Of a DNA stretch of 64,000 nucleotides, positions 45,428-52,943 are shown piece by piece (within the stretch, counting starts at the first letter, position 1; each line of letters begins with the position of its first letter). The DNA comes from a virus, in IMG/VR virus record IMGVR_UViG_3300027754_005655, positions 1 through 64,000 of that record; one strand, 5' to 3'. The notes beneath the pieces are model-generated. The model searched no databases. It saw nothing but the letters and a program-made list of their open reading frames with translations, and had not been told where the DNA came from. Position numbers and translations under genes: made by a program.

Positions 45428-45892
45428 TTAATTAACATCTTTGTGAGTAGTCGGGTCTTTTTCCAATAAGCCTCTAGACTCGAATATCTCGTCGATGTTA
45501 AATTTGTGTTTTGATTTATTGGTAAGCCTTGTTCTTTTAATGATATCATCAGAACCTTTTTTAAAAGAAATCATATCTTCAGTAGTCCAGCCAGCATGAA
45601 TTCCAATAACCTTATTCGATGATAGCAATTTTGCTTTCATGGTTTTAGCTAACCTTACCTGATCTATTCTAATAACATTATCTCCATCATCGATAAATTC
45701 GCAGCCTACCCACTCTATTTCCATTGTTTCGCCAGGTTTAAGCGTCACGACGGATCCTAAATCAGGATCTATTCGAGAAGCTTCTCGAAGCTCAGGATCA
45801 TTTATCCACACATATAGAGATTCAGGACTATTAAATATAAAAAATTTTTTCCCTGACGCACCTTTATTAATGACTATTCTAATCTTTTTCAA
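45428..45892 (-). CDS. Protein of unknown function
   Basis: A 154-residue protein. The first 85 residues look like a compact beta domain (KKFFIFNSPESLYVWINDPE, LKPGETMEIEWVGCEF). The rest is basic and helical. No signal, membrane segment or catalytic motif is seen. It is the last gene of a short minus-strand group with the PTH2-like and NADAR genes, but 190 bases separate it from them, so it may have its own promoter. Confidence 0.55.
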   Translation of the reverse strand: MKKIRIVINKGASGKKFFIFNSPESLYVWINDPELREASRIDPDLGSVVTLKPGETMEIEWVGCEFIDDGDNVIRIDQVRLAKTMKAKLLSSNKVIGIHAGWTTEDMISFKKGSDDIIKRTRLTNKSKHKFNIDEIFESRGLLEKDPTTHKDVN

Positions 45893-46082
45893 AATATCTT
45901 GTCCTATAACAATAAACTACTAATCTTCTTATCGAAAGATACGTGTTTCTGAGCGTCTGACGTTCATTAAAAATATTAATTTTAAACTTACGTGGTTCTA
46001 TAAGACTTAATAGTTCTTGTTTTTTTAAGAAGCTCGGGGTGAATATCATCTTCATATCGATTTCATATCGATTCTACAACAA

Positions 46083-46466
46083 CTAAATGGATTTTAAATT
46101 ACCCATGATTCTATTAATCAATTCTTCGTCGTCTGGACCGAATGCAGCACATAAAACTGAATCGTCTTCTGTAGACTTTGCATAAGAACCCGTGATTGAG
46201 TGAACGCTAATACCCAATAGTTTGGCTCGAAAAATTAAATCATCAATCGCTAATTGCGATTCAACGCCTAAGATGACAGGTTCACCGGAACCTTGAAGCC
46301 AAGCGACTTCTTCGTACGATAACTTAACGTATAATTCGTCTAATCTATCTGATTCGTTGTTCTCTGTTAAAAACTTTGTCGCTGCTTGTGAAGTTAGCGA
46401 AGCCACAGTTGCGCGTCTCAGCTTAAGATCTTTTCGCACAATAATAACTTGTTTTACATTTTTCAT
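46083..46466 (-). CDS. Peptidyl-tRNA hydrolase 2-like protein
   Basis: A 127-residue protein of PTH2 type. The family enzymes release peptidyl groups from drop-off tRNA. KQVIIVRKDLKLRRATVASL (5-24) matches the N-terminal PTH2 core including the conserved Lys and Arg. The C-terminus LCAAFGPDDEELINRIMGNL (about 105-124) closely follows the family ending. A glycine- or alanine-rich strand between them is less conserved. PTH2 is typical of archaea and eukaryotes and also found in some bacteria and viruses. It neighbours a tRNA-like gene and a NADAR gene. Confidence 0.8.
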   Translation of the reverse strand: MKNVKQVIIVRKDLKLRRATVASLTSQAATKFLTENNESDRLDELYVKLSYEEVAWLQGSGEPVILGVESQLAIDDLIFRAKLLGISVHSITGSYAKSTEDDSVLCAAFGPDDEELINRIMGNLKSI

Positions 46467-46499
46467 TTTTGAGCAAATTTAATACTATTTTTATTCAAT

Positions 46500-46985
46500 T
46501 TAAAAAACTTGTATATCGTTATTGCTAATTAGTAATTCTTGTCGTAGCTCTTCCCTAACTTCCTCTAAAATCTTGCCTATTTTATTATCGCCTTCGCCAT
46601 TATATACGCCCCAAAATCTATCATTAAACCTGTTATTCATAACTAACTTCATAACGCCTGTTTTTAATAATAAATCTCCTAAAAAAGGATTTTGAAACTT
46701 TTCTTTAATTAATACTTTCATAATATCGACCTTAATATCAGGCCAATCATTTTGCAATTGAAGACATCGTCCCATTTTTTTTGCCTCCAATGGTGTTGCA
46801 GCGTTTCTAATTATTTTCCTTAATTTATCATCGACTGTTTTGGCGGCCTGGTATGCATGTTCTACGGTCGGGTATAACATACCTTCGAAACGAATAGTTG
46901 ATTGATAAAAATTTGATAAGAACTCATAACCAGCTTCTTTCGTGAAACGATCGATTACCTTTGAGTTTTCGTCTTTTTGTTCCAT
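46500..46985 (-). CDS. NADAR/YbiA family N-glycosidase-like protein
   Basis: A 161-residue protein of the NADAR (DUF1768) family. FLSNFYQSTIRFEGMLYPTV (about 18-37) with the following EHAYQAAKT is the family's signature, and NRFNDRFWGVYNGEGDNKIG near 117-136 is its conserved C-terminal part. NADAR proteins are linked to cleavage of N-glycosidic bonds in riboflavin intermediates and to removal of ADP-ribose from guanine in DNA. In a phage it could counter a host ADP-ribosylation or NAD-based defence. It heads the minus-strand group. Confidence 0.82.
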   Translation of the reverse strand: MEQKDENSKVIDRFTKEAGYEFLSNFYQSTIRFEGMLYPTVEHAYQAAKTVDDKLRKIIRNAATPLEAKKMGRCLQLQNDWPDIKVDIMKVLIKEKFQNPFLGDLLLKTGVMKLVMNNRFNDRFWGVYNGEGDNKIGKILEEVREELRQELLISNNDIQVF

Positions 46986-47068
46986 CGCTAATAATTATCG
47001 ACAGGACAATATCGCAGTTAAATAATCGTGACTATTTGACAAAATATTTTCTATAACGAGTTAATTAT
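46986..47068. promoter_or_regulatory. Divergent intergenic control region
   Basis: This 83-base spacer lies between the minus-strand NADAR gene and a plus-strand small gene, so it should hold start signals for both. On the + strand GACTATTTGA occurs at 47030-47039. The overlapping TTGACA at 47037-47042 is a perfect -35 hexamer, though no TATAAT lies at the best distance. The same decamer occurs in two other intergenic regions (47970 and 49546). Confidence 0.45.
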
Positions 47069-47260
47069 ATGCAAAACCTTGCTGACGAACCTAAACCAAA
47101 AACTAAAAAAGAAATTCTTGTTGAAGAAATTAAAGAAATAGAACGTCAAATAGAAAAATGTCGTCTAGCAAAAAAGAATTGCTCCAAGTTAAAGTCTGAA
47201 TTAGTACGATTAATTATAGAGCTTGACAGCGTGGAACAAGATAACGAATATGACGATTAA
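47069..47260 (+). CDS. Small coiled-coil protein
   Basis: A 63-residue, highly charged protein. Residues about 12-55 (KKEILVEEIKEIERQIEKCR) show heptad spacing and predict one long helix. No hydrophobic signal is present. It has its own upstream region with the GACTATTTGA element. It could be a small host-takeover factor, but nothing identifies it. Confidence 0.5.
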   Translation: MQNLADEPKPKTKKEILVEEIKEIERQIEKCRLAKKNCSKLKSELVRLIIELDSVEQDNEYDD

Positions 47261-47346
47261 AAACGTTAATTTAAAATAAAAAGTCTAGTGACAATTCGAG
47301 ATGATCGTTATCATCATCGATTGAATTAGCACGAATTGCTTATAGG

Positions 47347-47420
47347 AGATCCTGACGGGAGTCGAACCCGCTTCTCTCAAATATACTTTGAGTATTTCGT
47401 TCCGCGATTACTGCAGGATC
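47347..47420 (-). tRNA. tRNA-like gene, possible anticodon UAU, no encoded CCA
   Basis: Read on the minus strand from 47420, GATCCTG and CAGGATC form a perfect seven-pair acceptor. The T-arm GCGGG-TTCGACT-CCCGT has the invariant TTCGA. CTCAA-AGTATAT-TTGAG forms a perfect five-pair anticodon hairpin with a seven-base loop and central TAT (isoleucine AUA codon). The D-arm does not pair well, although the loop contains GG. Loop position 33 is G instead of the usual U, and the 3' end reads TCCT, so CCA must be added. It is either a divergent functional tRNA or a degenerate one. A plus-strand frame here gives the DPDGSRTR pattern typical of tRNA antisense. Confidence 0.6.
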
Positions 47421-47448
47421 TATCAATACTATTAGATTGTTCGAAAAT

Positions 47449-47691
47449 TCACTTTCTAACAGGCGTTTCGGTAGTTGTAGTCGTCTTTGTTCCAGCATTG
47501 CTAGCCGGGACGTTTACAGGAATTGCTTCTGCAACCGTCGCAGATGCCGACGTAACTGTCACGACTGCAACGGTGTCAGACTTAACAACACTAGAAACTG
47601 ATGCTCCTGCATCAGTCACTTCGGTCTTAAGCTCAGGAGTCTTACAACCACCAAGAATAGCGCAACACATAACAACAATTAAATTCTTCAT
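47449..47691 (-). CDS. Small phage lipoprotein
   Basis: An 80-residue protein with a short signal peptide KNLIVVMCCAILGGC. The lipobox LGGC puts the lipidated Cys at residue 16. The mature part is Thr/Val/Ala-rich and unordered (TVTSASATVAEAIPVNVPAS). AGGAAG lies about ten bases upstream of the ATG. Phage lipoproteins of this size act in superinfection exclusion or as outer spanins (Rz1-like), but there is no overlapping inner spanin here. It lies just upstream of the tRNA-like gene on the same strand. Confidence 0.7.
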   Translation of the reverse strand: MKNLIVVMCCAILGGCKTPELKTEVTDAGASVSSVVKSDTVAVVTVTSASATVAEAIPVNVPASNAGTKTTTTTETPVRK

Positions 47692-47713
47692 TTTGTCTTA
47701 TCTTCCTATATAA

Positions 47714-48058
47714 CCTTTTCAGGTGCACCTAAATATACACTAAAAATAAAAATTATATCATAAAATTTTTCTACAAAAAGCTATAACTTTTGATGACGCG
47801 TAAAATAACGCGTCAGAATACAAATAGAATCTTTTTCATCATAGTTGTTGCGAATGATGATAAACATTATTTACATTGTGTCCAATGCAGCCGATTATCT
47901 ATACGGAGATAAAATGCCAGGCTTAACATTGACATTGATATTGAGTTCGCTGGTCACGGTCTGAGATGCGACTATTTGATAATAGTTTTTAAACTATAAT
48001 GATACTTAAAGTAAGAAACACGTCAAAAAATCTCGATGTTGATAGAAGCTAATAAGAT
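47714..48058. other. 345-base region between genes with hairpin and promoter-like motif
   Basis: No long gene is seen here. TGACGCGT and ACGCGTCA at 47794-47815 form an eight-pair hairpin with an AAAATA loop. GACTATTTGA occurs at 47970-47979 and a TATAAT follows at 47993-47998, 13 bases after the TTGATA; the spacing is shorter than sigma-70 prefers. The part near 47700 on the minus strand would carry the lipoprotein promoter. The part near 47960-48058 would serve the plus-strand fibre gene. Confidence 0.5.
47914..47964 (+). CDS. Possible 16-residue hydrophobic peptide
   Basis: A short open frame MPGLTLTLILSSLVTV with GGAG at 47905-47908, five bases before the ATG. This is a much better ribosome-binding site than those of many longer genes here. 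It could be a leader peptide or a small membrane peptide, or simply chance. It is upstream of the GACTATTTGA element, so it would belong to a separate transcript from the fibre gene that follows. Confidence 0.25.
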   Translation: MPGLTLTLILSSLVTV

Positions 48059-49462
48059 ATGGTTGTCAAAAAAATCATTAATGACAGACAAAGAACTCGA
48101 AAAACCTACGGATTCGTGCGGCGGGTGCCTGATATCGTGTCTGCAGGGGTCAATAATAGCGAAGCGAGCATTATGTCAACAAACTTAGATTGGAAAGAAT
48201 CTGTTAGGTTCGCGACAACAGGTAGCGTAACATTGCCACCTGGCAATGCAAGTCGAGCTATTGATGGCGTGGGGAAGACCCTCGCCGACGGTGATAGAAT
48301 TTTATTAAAAAATCAATCAACTGGTTCTGAAAATGGAATTCACATAGTCGATCTTACGAATAACAGCTGGACAAGAACAGATGACGCAGTACCTGGAGAT
48401 ACTTTGACTAGCGGTGCTACCGTATACGTCGAAGATGGTACATACAACGAAGGTTCCAAATGGGTTCTTGCTACAAAAAATGTGACTTTAGGTGGATCTC
48501 AAGATTGGGTACTATTTGATAGAGGCAACGATTGGATAGTATCAGGTTCAGGCGGACAGATGAAGACACAGGACTCTGTCGTTATTGGAGCTGATTTTGC
48601 TGAAAACATAGCTTCCGATATTTTCTTTTATGTCAGCGGTTCGAGAGCATCGCTAGGTTCCACAGGCGTTATAGCCGACAGATCAGTATTTGCCGGCGAC
48701 GTTGTTATTAGCGGTTCTTTAAACATGACCTCCGGCGACGGCTTTTTTGGTGACATGTTAGAAGTTAGCGGCTCAGCAAAAATTACGTCGGGGTCGCTAT
48801 ACTTTCAAAAAGCCGGTACAAACGATTACTACTATTTTATCAACTCAAATGATGGTTCCTCATCTCAAAGTGGATCGTTTTATTTGTCAGGTACCTTATC
48901 ACAAGGCTTCAGCTCACGCGCAGGCGCAGTGTGTTCTTCAGCAACAGGTCTTTTTTCAAAGACAACAAGATTTGGCGAATATTCTCAAGCAAGTAGCGGA
49001 TTTACAGCGAACTATATAAACAATGTTCTTGGAAAAACGCAATATTCGAGAGTCGTTTGGTGCGGCGAGGCGACAAATGGAGCAGGACAACTTCTATTTA
49101 AGGGGTACGATTCCGCAGGCAGTCTAACGCAATTCTTTTCATTAGAAAATGATAAGACATATGCGATAAGAGCCACGGCGACCGTGTCGGATACTGCAGA
49201 TCAGTCTGATAGTGCTGTATTTGTTAGAGACGCGTTGTTTTATAAAACGGCTAATGTTGTGACGCGTCTAAATATTAATTCAACGTTGTCATTACCAAAT
49301 GCCAATACGCTCGACTTGGACATTACTGTCAGCGGTTCATTAGCACCGTATAATTCAGACATAACTTTTATTATCGATCCTGTATCACCAGCTACGTTTA
49401 GTGTAAGCGGCGTTCTACGAAGTACGATTACCGTTGAATTAACTGAAATTCAGGTAACTTGA
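48059..49462 (+). CDS. Tail fibre or head-decoration protein
   Basis: A 467-residue protein. ESVRFATTGSVTLPPGNASR with IDGVGKTLADGDRILLKNQS and GSENGIHIVD (about 42-96) is the repeat-like domain found in many phage fibre and head-fibre proteins. The middle has SGS-rich strands (VFAGDVVISGSLNMTSGDGF), and the C-terminal 150 residues form a globular beta domain. VFAGDVVISGSL is shared almost exactly with the next gene (VFGGDVVISGSL), suggesting related parts. It has its own upstream region. Confidence 0.75.
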   Translation: MVVKKIINDRQRTRKTYGFVRRVPDIVSAGVNNSEASIMSTNLDWKESVRFATTGSVTLPPGNASRAIDGVGKTLADGDRILLKNQSTGSENGIHIVDLTNNSWTRTDDAVPGDTLTSGATVYVEDGTYNEGSKWVLATKNVTLGGSQDWVLFDRGNDWIVSGSGGQMKTQDSVVIGADFAENIASDIFFYVSGSRASLGSTGVIADRSVFAGDVVISGSLNMTSGDGFFGDMLEVSGSAKITSGSLYFQKAGTNDYYYFINSNDGSSSQSGSFYLSGTLSQGFSSRAGAVCSSATGLFSKTTRFGEYSQASSGFTANYINNVLGKTQYSRVVWCGEATNGAGQLLFKGYDSAGSLTQFFSLENDKTYAIRATATVSDTADQSDSAVFVRDALFYKTANVVTRLNINSTLSLPNANTLDLDITVSGSLAPYNSDITFIIDPVSPATFSVSGVLRSTITVELTEIQVT

Positions 49463-49467
49463 TTTGA

Positions 49468-49588
49468 TATAAATCAAATTATAAACCGATATAACGCAAT
49501 TATTACAATAAAATCGCTTATGAGCGCAAGTTGTCGAAATGATTTGACTATTTGATAGTATTTATTATGCGTCGATCATGACGCACAA
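49468..49588 (+). repeat. Inverted 121-bp upstream cassette, copy A
   Basis: This segment matches the reverse complement of 52786-52906 at 113 of 121 positions, without gaps. It holds AAACCGATAT, ACAATTATTACAATAAAA, GACTATTTGATAG and, at its gene-side end, the dyad GCGTC-GATCAT-GACGC (49570-49585). It lies directly ahead of a fibre gene, so it is probably a promoter region. The last 11 bases overlap the candidate start codon at 49578. Confidence 0.9.
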
Positions 49589-50261
49589 TATGCAGTCGAA
49601 TAGAAAAAAACAAAGTACAGATCTTGCAATACGATCTAATTCGCTTGTTGAATCTGTCTACATGCCGCCTAATAGCACGTCTAGATCACCTTATATTGAA
49701 ATTGGTAAAGACGTTACTTGGTATGTTAGCGGATCTAAAAACGTAGTTTCTGATCAAGGCACCGGTCGCCGTGTAGCAGTCTTCGGAGGCGATGTCGTTA
49801 TTAGCGGGTCATTGCGTGTAGACGGCTGCGAGTTATCTGGTTCTTTTAATTTCGATTGTGATATACTAGAATTGACTGGCTCAATCGATGTTATGGGTAC
49901 TGCTCGATTTACAGAAAACGTGGCAACCTCAAATTTGACGACATTATTAGGGAATCAATTTCTTGCTGCAGGAACAGGTTTGTCATCATCTATCGCTGCT
50001 GACGGTCAAATAATAATGTCTTTGTCTTCGTCTCCTAACACAATCGAGTGGAATGACAGATTAAGCGGTACTGCGGATGGATCTAATACACTATTTGTGT
50101 TGACATATCAACCTGTTAATTCGACTTCACTGATGGTTTTTATCAATGGTATTCTTCAAGAGTTCGGCGCTGAGGCTGATTTCATCATTAGCGGAGCGAA
50201 CGTTACATTTAACTTTCCGCCTATTACAAATTCAAAAATAACCGCCACGTATTCAAGATAA
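49578..50261 (+). CDS. Fibre/decoration protein with SGS-type strands
   Basis: A 227-residue beta-rich protein. TWYVSGSKNVVSDQGTGRRV and VFGGDVVISGSLRVDGCELS (about 50-92) resemble the preceding fibre protein. The C-terminal ALTYQPVNSTSLMVFING-type region (VLTYQPVNSTSLMVFINGIL) is a domain often found at the ends of marine phage fibres. ATG 49578 lies inside the shared upstream cassette and ATG 49590 just after it; neither has a good ribosome-binding site. Its 3' end overlaps the convergent gene by nine bases. Confidence 0.7.
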   Translation: MTHNMQSNRKKQSTDLAIRSNSLVESVYMPPNSTSRSPYIEIGKDVTWYVSGSKNVVSDQGTGRRVAVFGGDVVISGSLRVDGCELSGSFNFDCDILELTGSIDVMGTARFTENVATSNLTTLLGNQFLAAGTGLSSSIAADGQIIMSLSSSPNTIEWNDRLSGTADGSNTLFVLTYQPVNSTSLMVFINGILQEFGAEADFIISGANVTFNFPPITNSKITATYSR

Positions 50262-50903
50262 TTTTTTCTCATATTTTTTGCGGCGCGCTGCAAGATCTAA
50301 TGCGGCTCTACCTGTACGAGTATTAGGATCCTGGTCAGGTCTTATTTTCTTCTTTAATTTATTTTCGCCGACGTCTTGTGTAGATCCTTCGATAGAGGCT
50401 TCTTTTGATTTTTTAGTATTTTCTTTTAATGTACTCACGGTTAAGTCATTAACACAAGATTCGTCTTTGCTTAAGCGTTCTTTATCTAGTACTTCAACTT
50501 TTTGTTCATATTCAAGTTTTAATTTATTTAATTTCTCTATTTCTTGTTTAAGAAACATGAGCTCGCCTTGTTTAAAAAAGTATAATTTTTCTGCATCGCC
50601 GCAAACCGAACTAACGAATAGTTTGACATTTTCAAGAATCATATTAATAAAATTTGAAATTTCAAGCGTTGTCTTTTGTTGCGATACCATGTCTCCAATA
50701 ACAATCTGTTGTTTTTTGATGTGATCGCTTGTTTTTTCGATTAGTTCTTTTGAACCTATTGAATGACCTTCATGTCTTTTTATAGACTCGACCAACTCAT
50801 TAAATTGAATTATTTTTTCAGAAATAATTTCCTGCAAAAACAAAATTCTTTTTAACAAAACATCTTTATCTATTAATTCGCTTTGATTCATTTCAACATT
50901 CAT
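50253..50903 (-). CDS. Coiled-coil protein of unknown function
   Basis: A 216-residue protein from ATG 50903; a TTG frame from 50945 would start inside the terminator's T-tract and is rejected. It is dominated by charged heptads (ELMFLKQEIEKLNKLKLEYE), followed by an unordered polar part and a basic end (DPNTRTGRAALDLAARRKKY). No enzyme motif. It could be a chaperone or tether for the fibre proteins around it, or a regulator. Confidence 0.6.
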   Translation of the reverse strand: MNVEMNQSELIDKDVLLKRILFLQEIISEKIIQFNELVESIKRHEGHSIGSKELIEKTSDHIKKQQIVIGDMVSQQKTTLEISNFINMILENVKLFVSSVCGDAEKLYFFKQGELMFLKQEIEKLNKLKLEYEQKVEVLDKERLSKDESCVNDLTVSTLKENTKKSKEASIEGSTQDVGENKLKKKIRPDQDPNTRTGRAALDLAARRKKYEKKLS

Positions 50904-50941
50904 GTACAGTAATTTAATATCAAATTTTGTCAAGTAAATAT

Positions 50942-50977
50942 GCAAAAATAAAAAGGCTCGGAGTTTCCTCCGAGCCT
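50942..50977 (-). terminator. Rho-independent terminator with GAAA tetraloop
   Basis: On the minus strand AGGCTCGGAG and CTCCGAGCCT form a ten-pair GC-rich stem (50954-50977) closed by GAAA. A TTTTTATTTTT-like tract follows. It sits 45 bases after the stop codon of the minus-strand fibre gene and is the clearest terminator in the window. Confidence 0.92.
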
Positions 50978-51021
50978 CGCAACTTGTTAGTCTAAGTTGC
51001 TATCGCAAAAGCCATTAACTA

Positions 51022-52770
51022 TCAGCCGCGTGCAACAACAACGATGACGTCGTCTGCCATGAGGCTGCTAGCGATTCCTGCTGCTAACGTAACCGAGGTG
51101 GTCGTGATTGCAGTAAGATCATATACTGGTGATAACATTACACCGTTAAGGAAGACATCAACTAGTTTGTGATTAGCTGATGCTAACGTTTGAGAGATGA
51201 ATGTAAGCACACCGGCGGAGATTGCTGCAGAGTTACCTGCATAAGAAACCTTTGAAAGATTTCCACCTGCAGAACCTGCATCCACATCTTGGCGAAGCTC
51301 ATTAAGCATGCCAACGATAGTCGAAGCTGCGAAGCTGGCATCTGGAACCTGCGCCGCAGAAGCGAAGGCGATTGCAGCGTTACCAGCTGATTGAAGCTTA
51401 AGTTGTGCACCAGCATCAACAGCAGCGACAAGGAAATCGCTGCCGCTCTTAGAAAGAGAACCAACCATCGTTCCTTCATTAGCACCGATCTTTGCGACCG
51501 ACATCCATGCTGGAACGAGAGCAGATGCAGCTATAACAGCTGGGGAATCAAAAGCTGTTTGTACAGCTTGCTTCGCGAAGACGATTTCGCCTGCGCCGAC
51601 GCGTTGGCCCATGATAAGATCCCATGAAGCGCCAGCGCCTCTAGACAATACGAGACCAGAATCAGAAGATCCTGCAGATCCAGTTGCAAGATAGATGAAT
51701 GCATCCTTTACTATCATGTTATCAGTCTGGATGTATGTGGTTGCACCCTTAACGTATAGATCGCCGTTAACTGTTGCGTTTCCAGCAACTAACAAGTTGG
51801 ACGAAATAGAAAGTCCATTGCTACCAGTGATAGAAAGACCATTCATCACGTTGCTTGGTGAATTAGCACTTAATATGCCAGTAATACCAACTGCTCCTAC
51901 GAGCGAAGATGGTCCTGCAACTGCGAGCCCGTTGCTACCAGAAACAGAGAGCGCGTTGAATGAGTTGCTTACGTTAGCAAACTGTGAAGCACCTAATACA
52001 CCGAGCGTAGATGCAAACGTAGCAGCTCCGGAGGCTCCAACTGCTGCGAGTGAAGATGCACCCGAAACGGTCAAAGATGAGAGTGTTGAAGCGCCTGCGC
52101 TTAATGTAGAGGCAAGTACCACTGCACCTGATGCTCCAACTGTTGCGAGTGAAGATGCACCCGAAACGGTCAAAGATGAAAGCGTTGAAGCGCCTGCTTG
52201 AAGTGTAGAGGCAAGTACCACTGCACCTGATGCTCCAACTGTTGAGAATGAAGATGCGCCGGTGACACCGAGCGTTGTTCCAACTGTTGCTGCACCTGTA
52301 ACGCCGAGAGATCCAAGCGTTGAAGCGCCGGCACTTAGTGTAGAGGAAAGCGCCACAGCGCCCGAAGCATTAATCGCTGCAAATTGTGCTAGCTGTGCAA
52401 CTCCAAGTGTACCTGCAATTACTGTGTTACCGCTGCCAGATGCTACTGTAAACTTATCTGTAGCGATAGCAAAATTGCCGGACGCATTAATTGCTGCTTG
52501 CGTTGAAGTACCACTGACGCTAAGTGTACCTTGAAGTGCAGAGTTTGCACCAGATACGCGAACAGCGGCGTATATATCTGCAAGATCTTGACTTCCGTCA
52601 AGTGCAGAATACCAATTGCTCTTACCAACGATTTGCTTAATCTGCGAACGAAGCGCGTCGAGGTCGCCCTTTAGATTTGCCTTGCCAGCTAAGCCTGCGC
52701 CTGCTTCAAGCGTATCGTCGAAAGAAAGTGAACCACTGATTTGTGTTTGTTGAACTTTTGTAATAGCCAT
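51022..52770 (-). CDS. Repetitive tail fibre/tailspike-like protein
   Basis: A 582-residue Ala/Ser/Gly-rich fibre protein. About residues 130-300 contain repeats such as SLTVSGASSLATVGASGAVV with a 33-residue (99-base) period. The same DNA text begins at 52046 and 52145. Later text has NGLSITGSNGLSISSNLLVA and NATVNGDLYVKGATTYIQTD, and the C-terminal 150 residues (VDVFLNGVMLSPVYDLTAIT) form the tip domain. AAGGA precedes the ATG by about ten bases. It has a strong terminator and a control cassette shared with 49468-49588. Confidence 0.8.
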   Translation of the reverse strand: MAITKVQQTQISGSLSFDDTLEAGAGLAGKANLKGDLDALRSQIKQIVGKSNWYSALDGSQDLADIYAAVRVSGANSALQGTLSVSGTSTQAAINASGNFAIATDKFTVASGSGNTVIAGTLGVAQLAQFAAINASGAVALSSTLSAGASTLGSLGVTGAATVGTTLGVTGASSFSTVGASGAVVLASTLQAGASTLSSLTVSGASSLATVGASGAVVLASTLSAGASTLSSLTVSGASSLAAVGASGAATFASTLGVLGASQFANVSNSFNALSVSGSNGLAVAGPSSLVGAVGITGILSANSPSNVMNGLSITGSNGLSISSNLLVAGNATVNGDLYVKGATTYIQTDNMIVKDAFIYLATGSAGSSDSGLVLSRGAGASWDLIMGQRVGAGEIVFAKQAVQTAFDSPAVIAASALVPAWMSVAKIGANEGTMVGSLSKSGSDFLVAAVDAGAQLKLQSAGNAAIAFASAAQVPDASFAASTIVGMLNELRQDVDAGSAGGNLSKVSYAGNSAAISAGVLTFISQTLASANHKLVDVFLNGVMLSPVYDLTAITTTSVTLAAGIASSLMADDVIVVVARG

Positions 52771-52785
52771 ATAATTAATATCCTT

Positions 52786-52906
52786 TTGTGCGTCATGATC
52801 GACGCATAATAAGTACTATCAAATAGCTAAATCATTTCAACAACTTGCCCTCATAAGCGATTTTATTGTAATAATTGTGTCATATCGGTTTACAATTTGA
52901 TTTATA
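52786..52906 (-). repeat. Inverted 121-bp upstream cassette, copy B
   Basis: Reverse-complement copy of 49468-49588, 113 of 121 positions identical. It sits 15 bases upstream of the minus-strand fibre gene. The dyad GCGTC-GATCAT-GACGC is kept. The decamer is AGCTATTTGA here. The gene-proximal end, not the outer end, is the best conserved part. Confidence 0.9.
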
Positions 52907-52943
52907 GCAAAAACCGCTTATAGCTAATGATCGTGTCGTATCA

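Noticed and set aside
47336-47713. 125-residue + strand open frame beginning MLIGDPDGSRTRF
   Set aside because: Its first part is the antisense translation of the tRNA-like gene (the DPDGSRTR pattern is a classic artefact), and the rest is antisense to the lipoprotein gene.
48509-48522. ACTATTTGAT in a coding sequence (48059 gene)
   Set aside because: Partial match to the intergenic decamer inside a well-supported reading frame; no promoter elements around it.
50904-50945. N-terminal extension of the coiled-coil gene using TTG 50945
   Set aside because: It would start within the T-tract of the terminator at 50942-50977, and an ATG at 50903 is available.
51695-52201. 168-residue + strand frame rich in Pro/Glu/Ala repeats
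   Set aside because: Antisense of the repeated Ala/Ser/Gly text of the minus-strand fibre gene; its repeats follow that gene's 99-base period.
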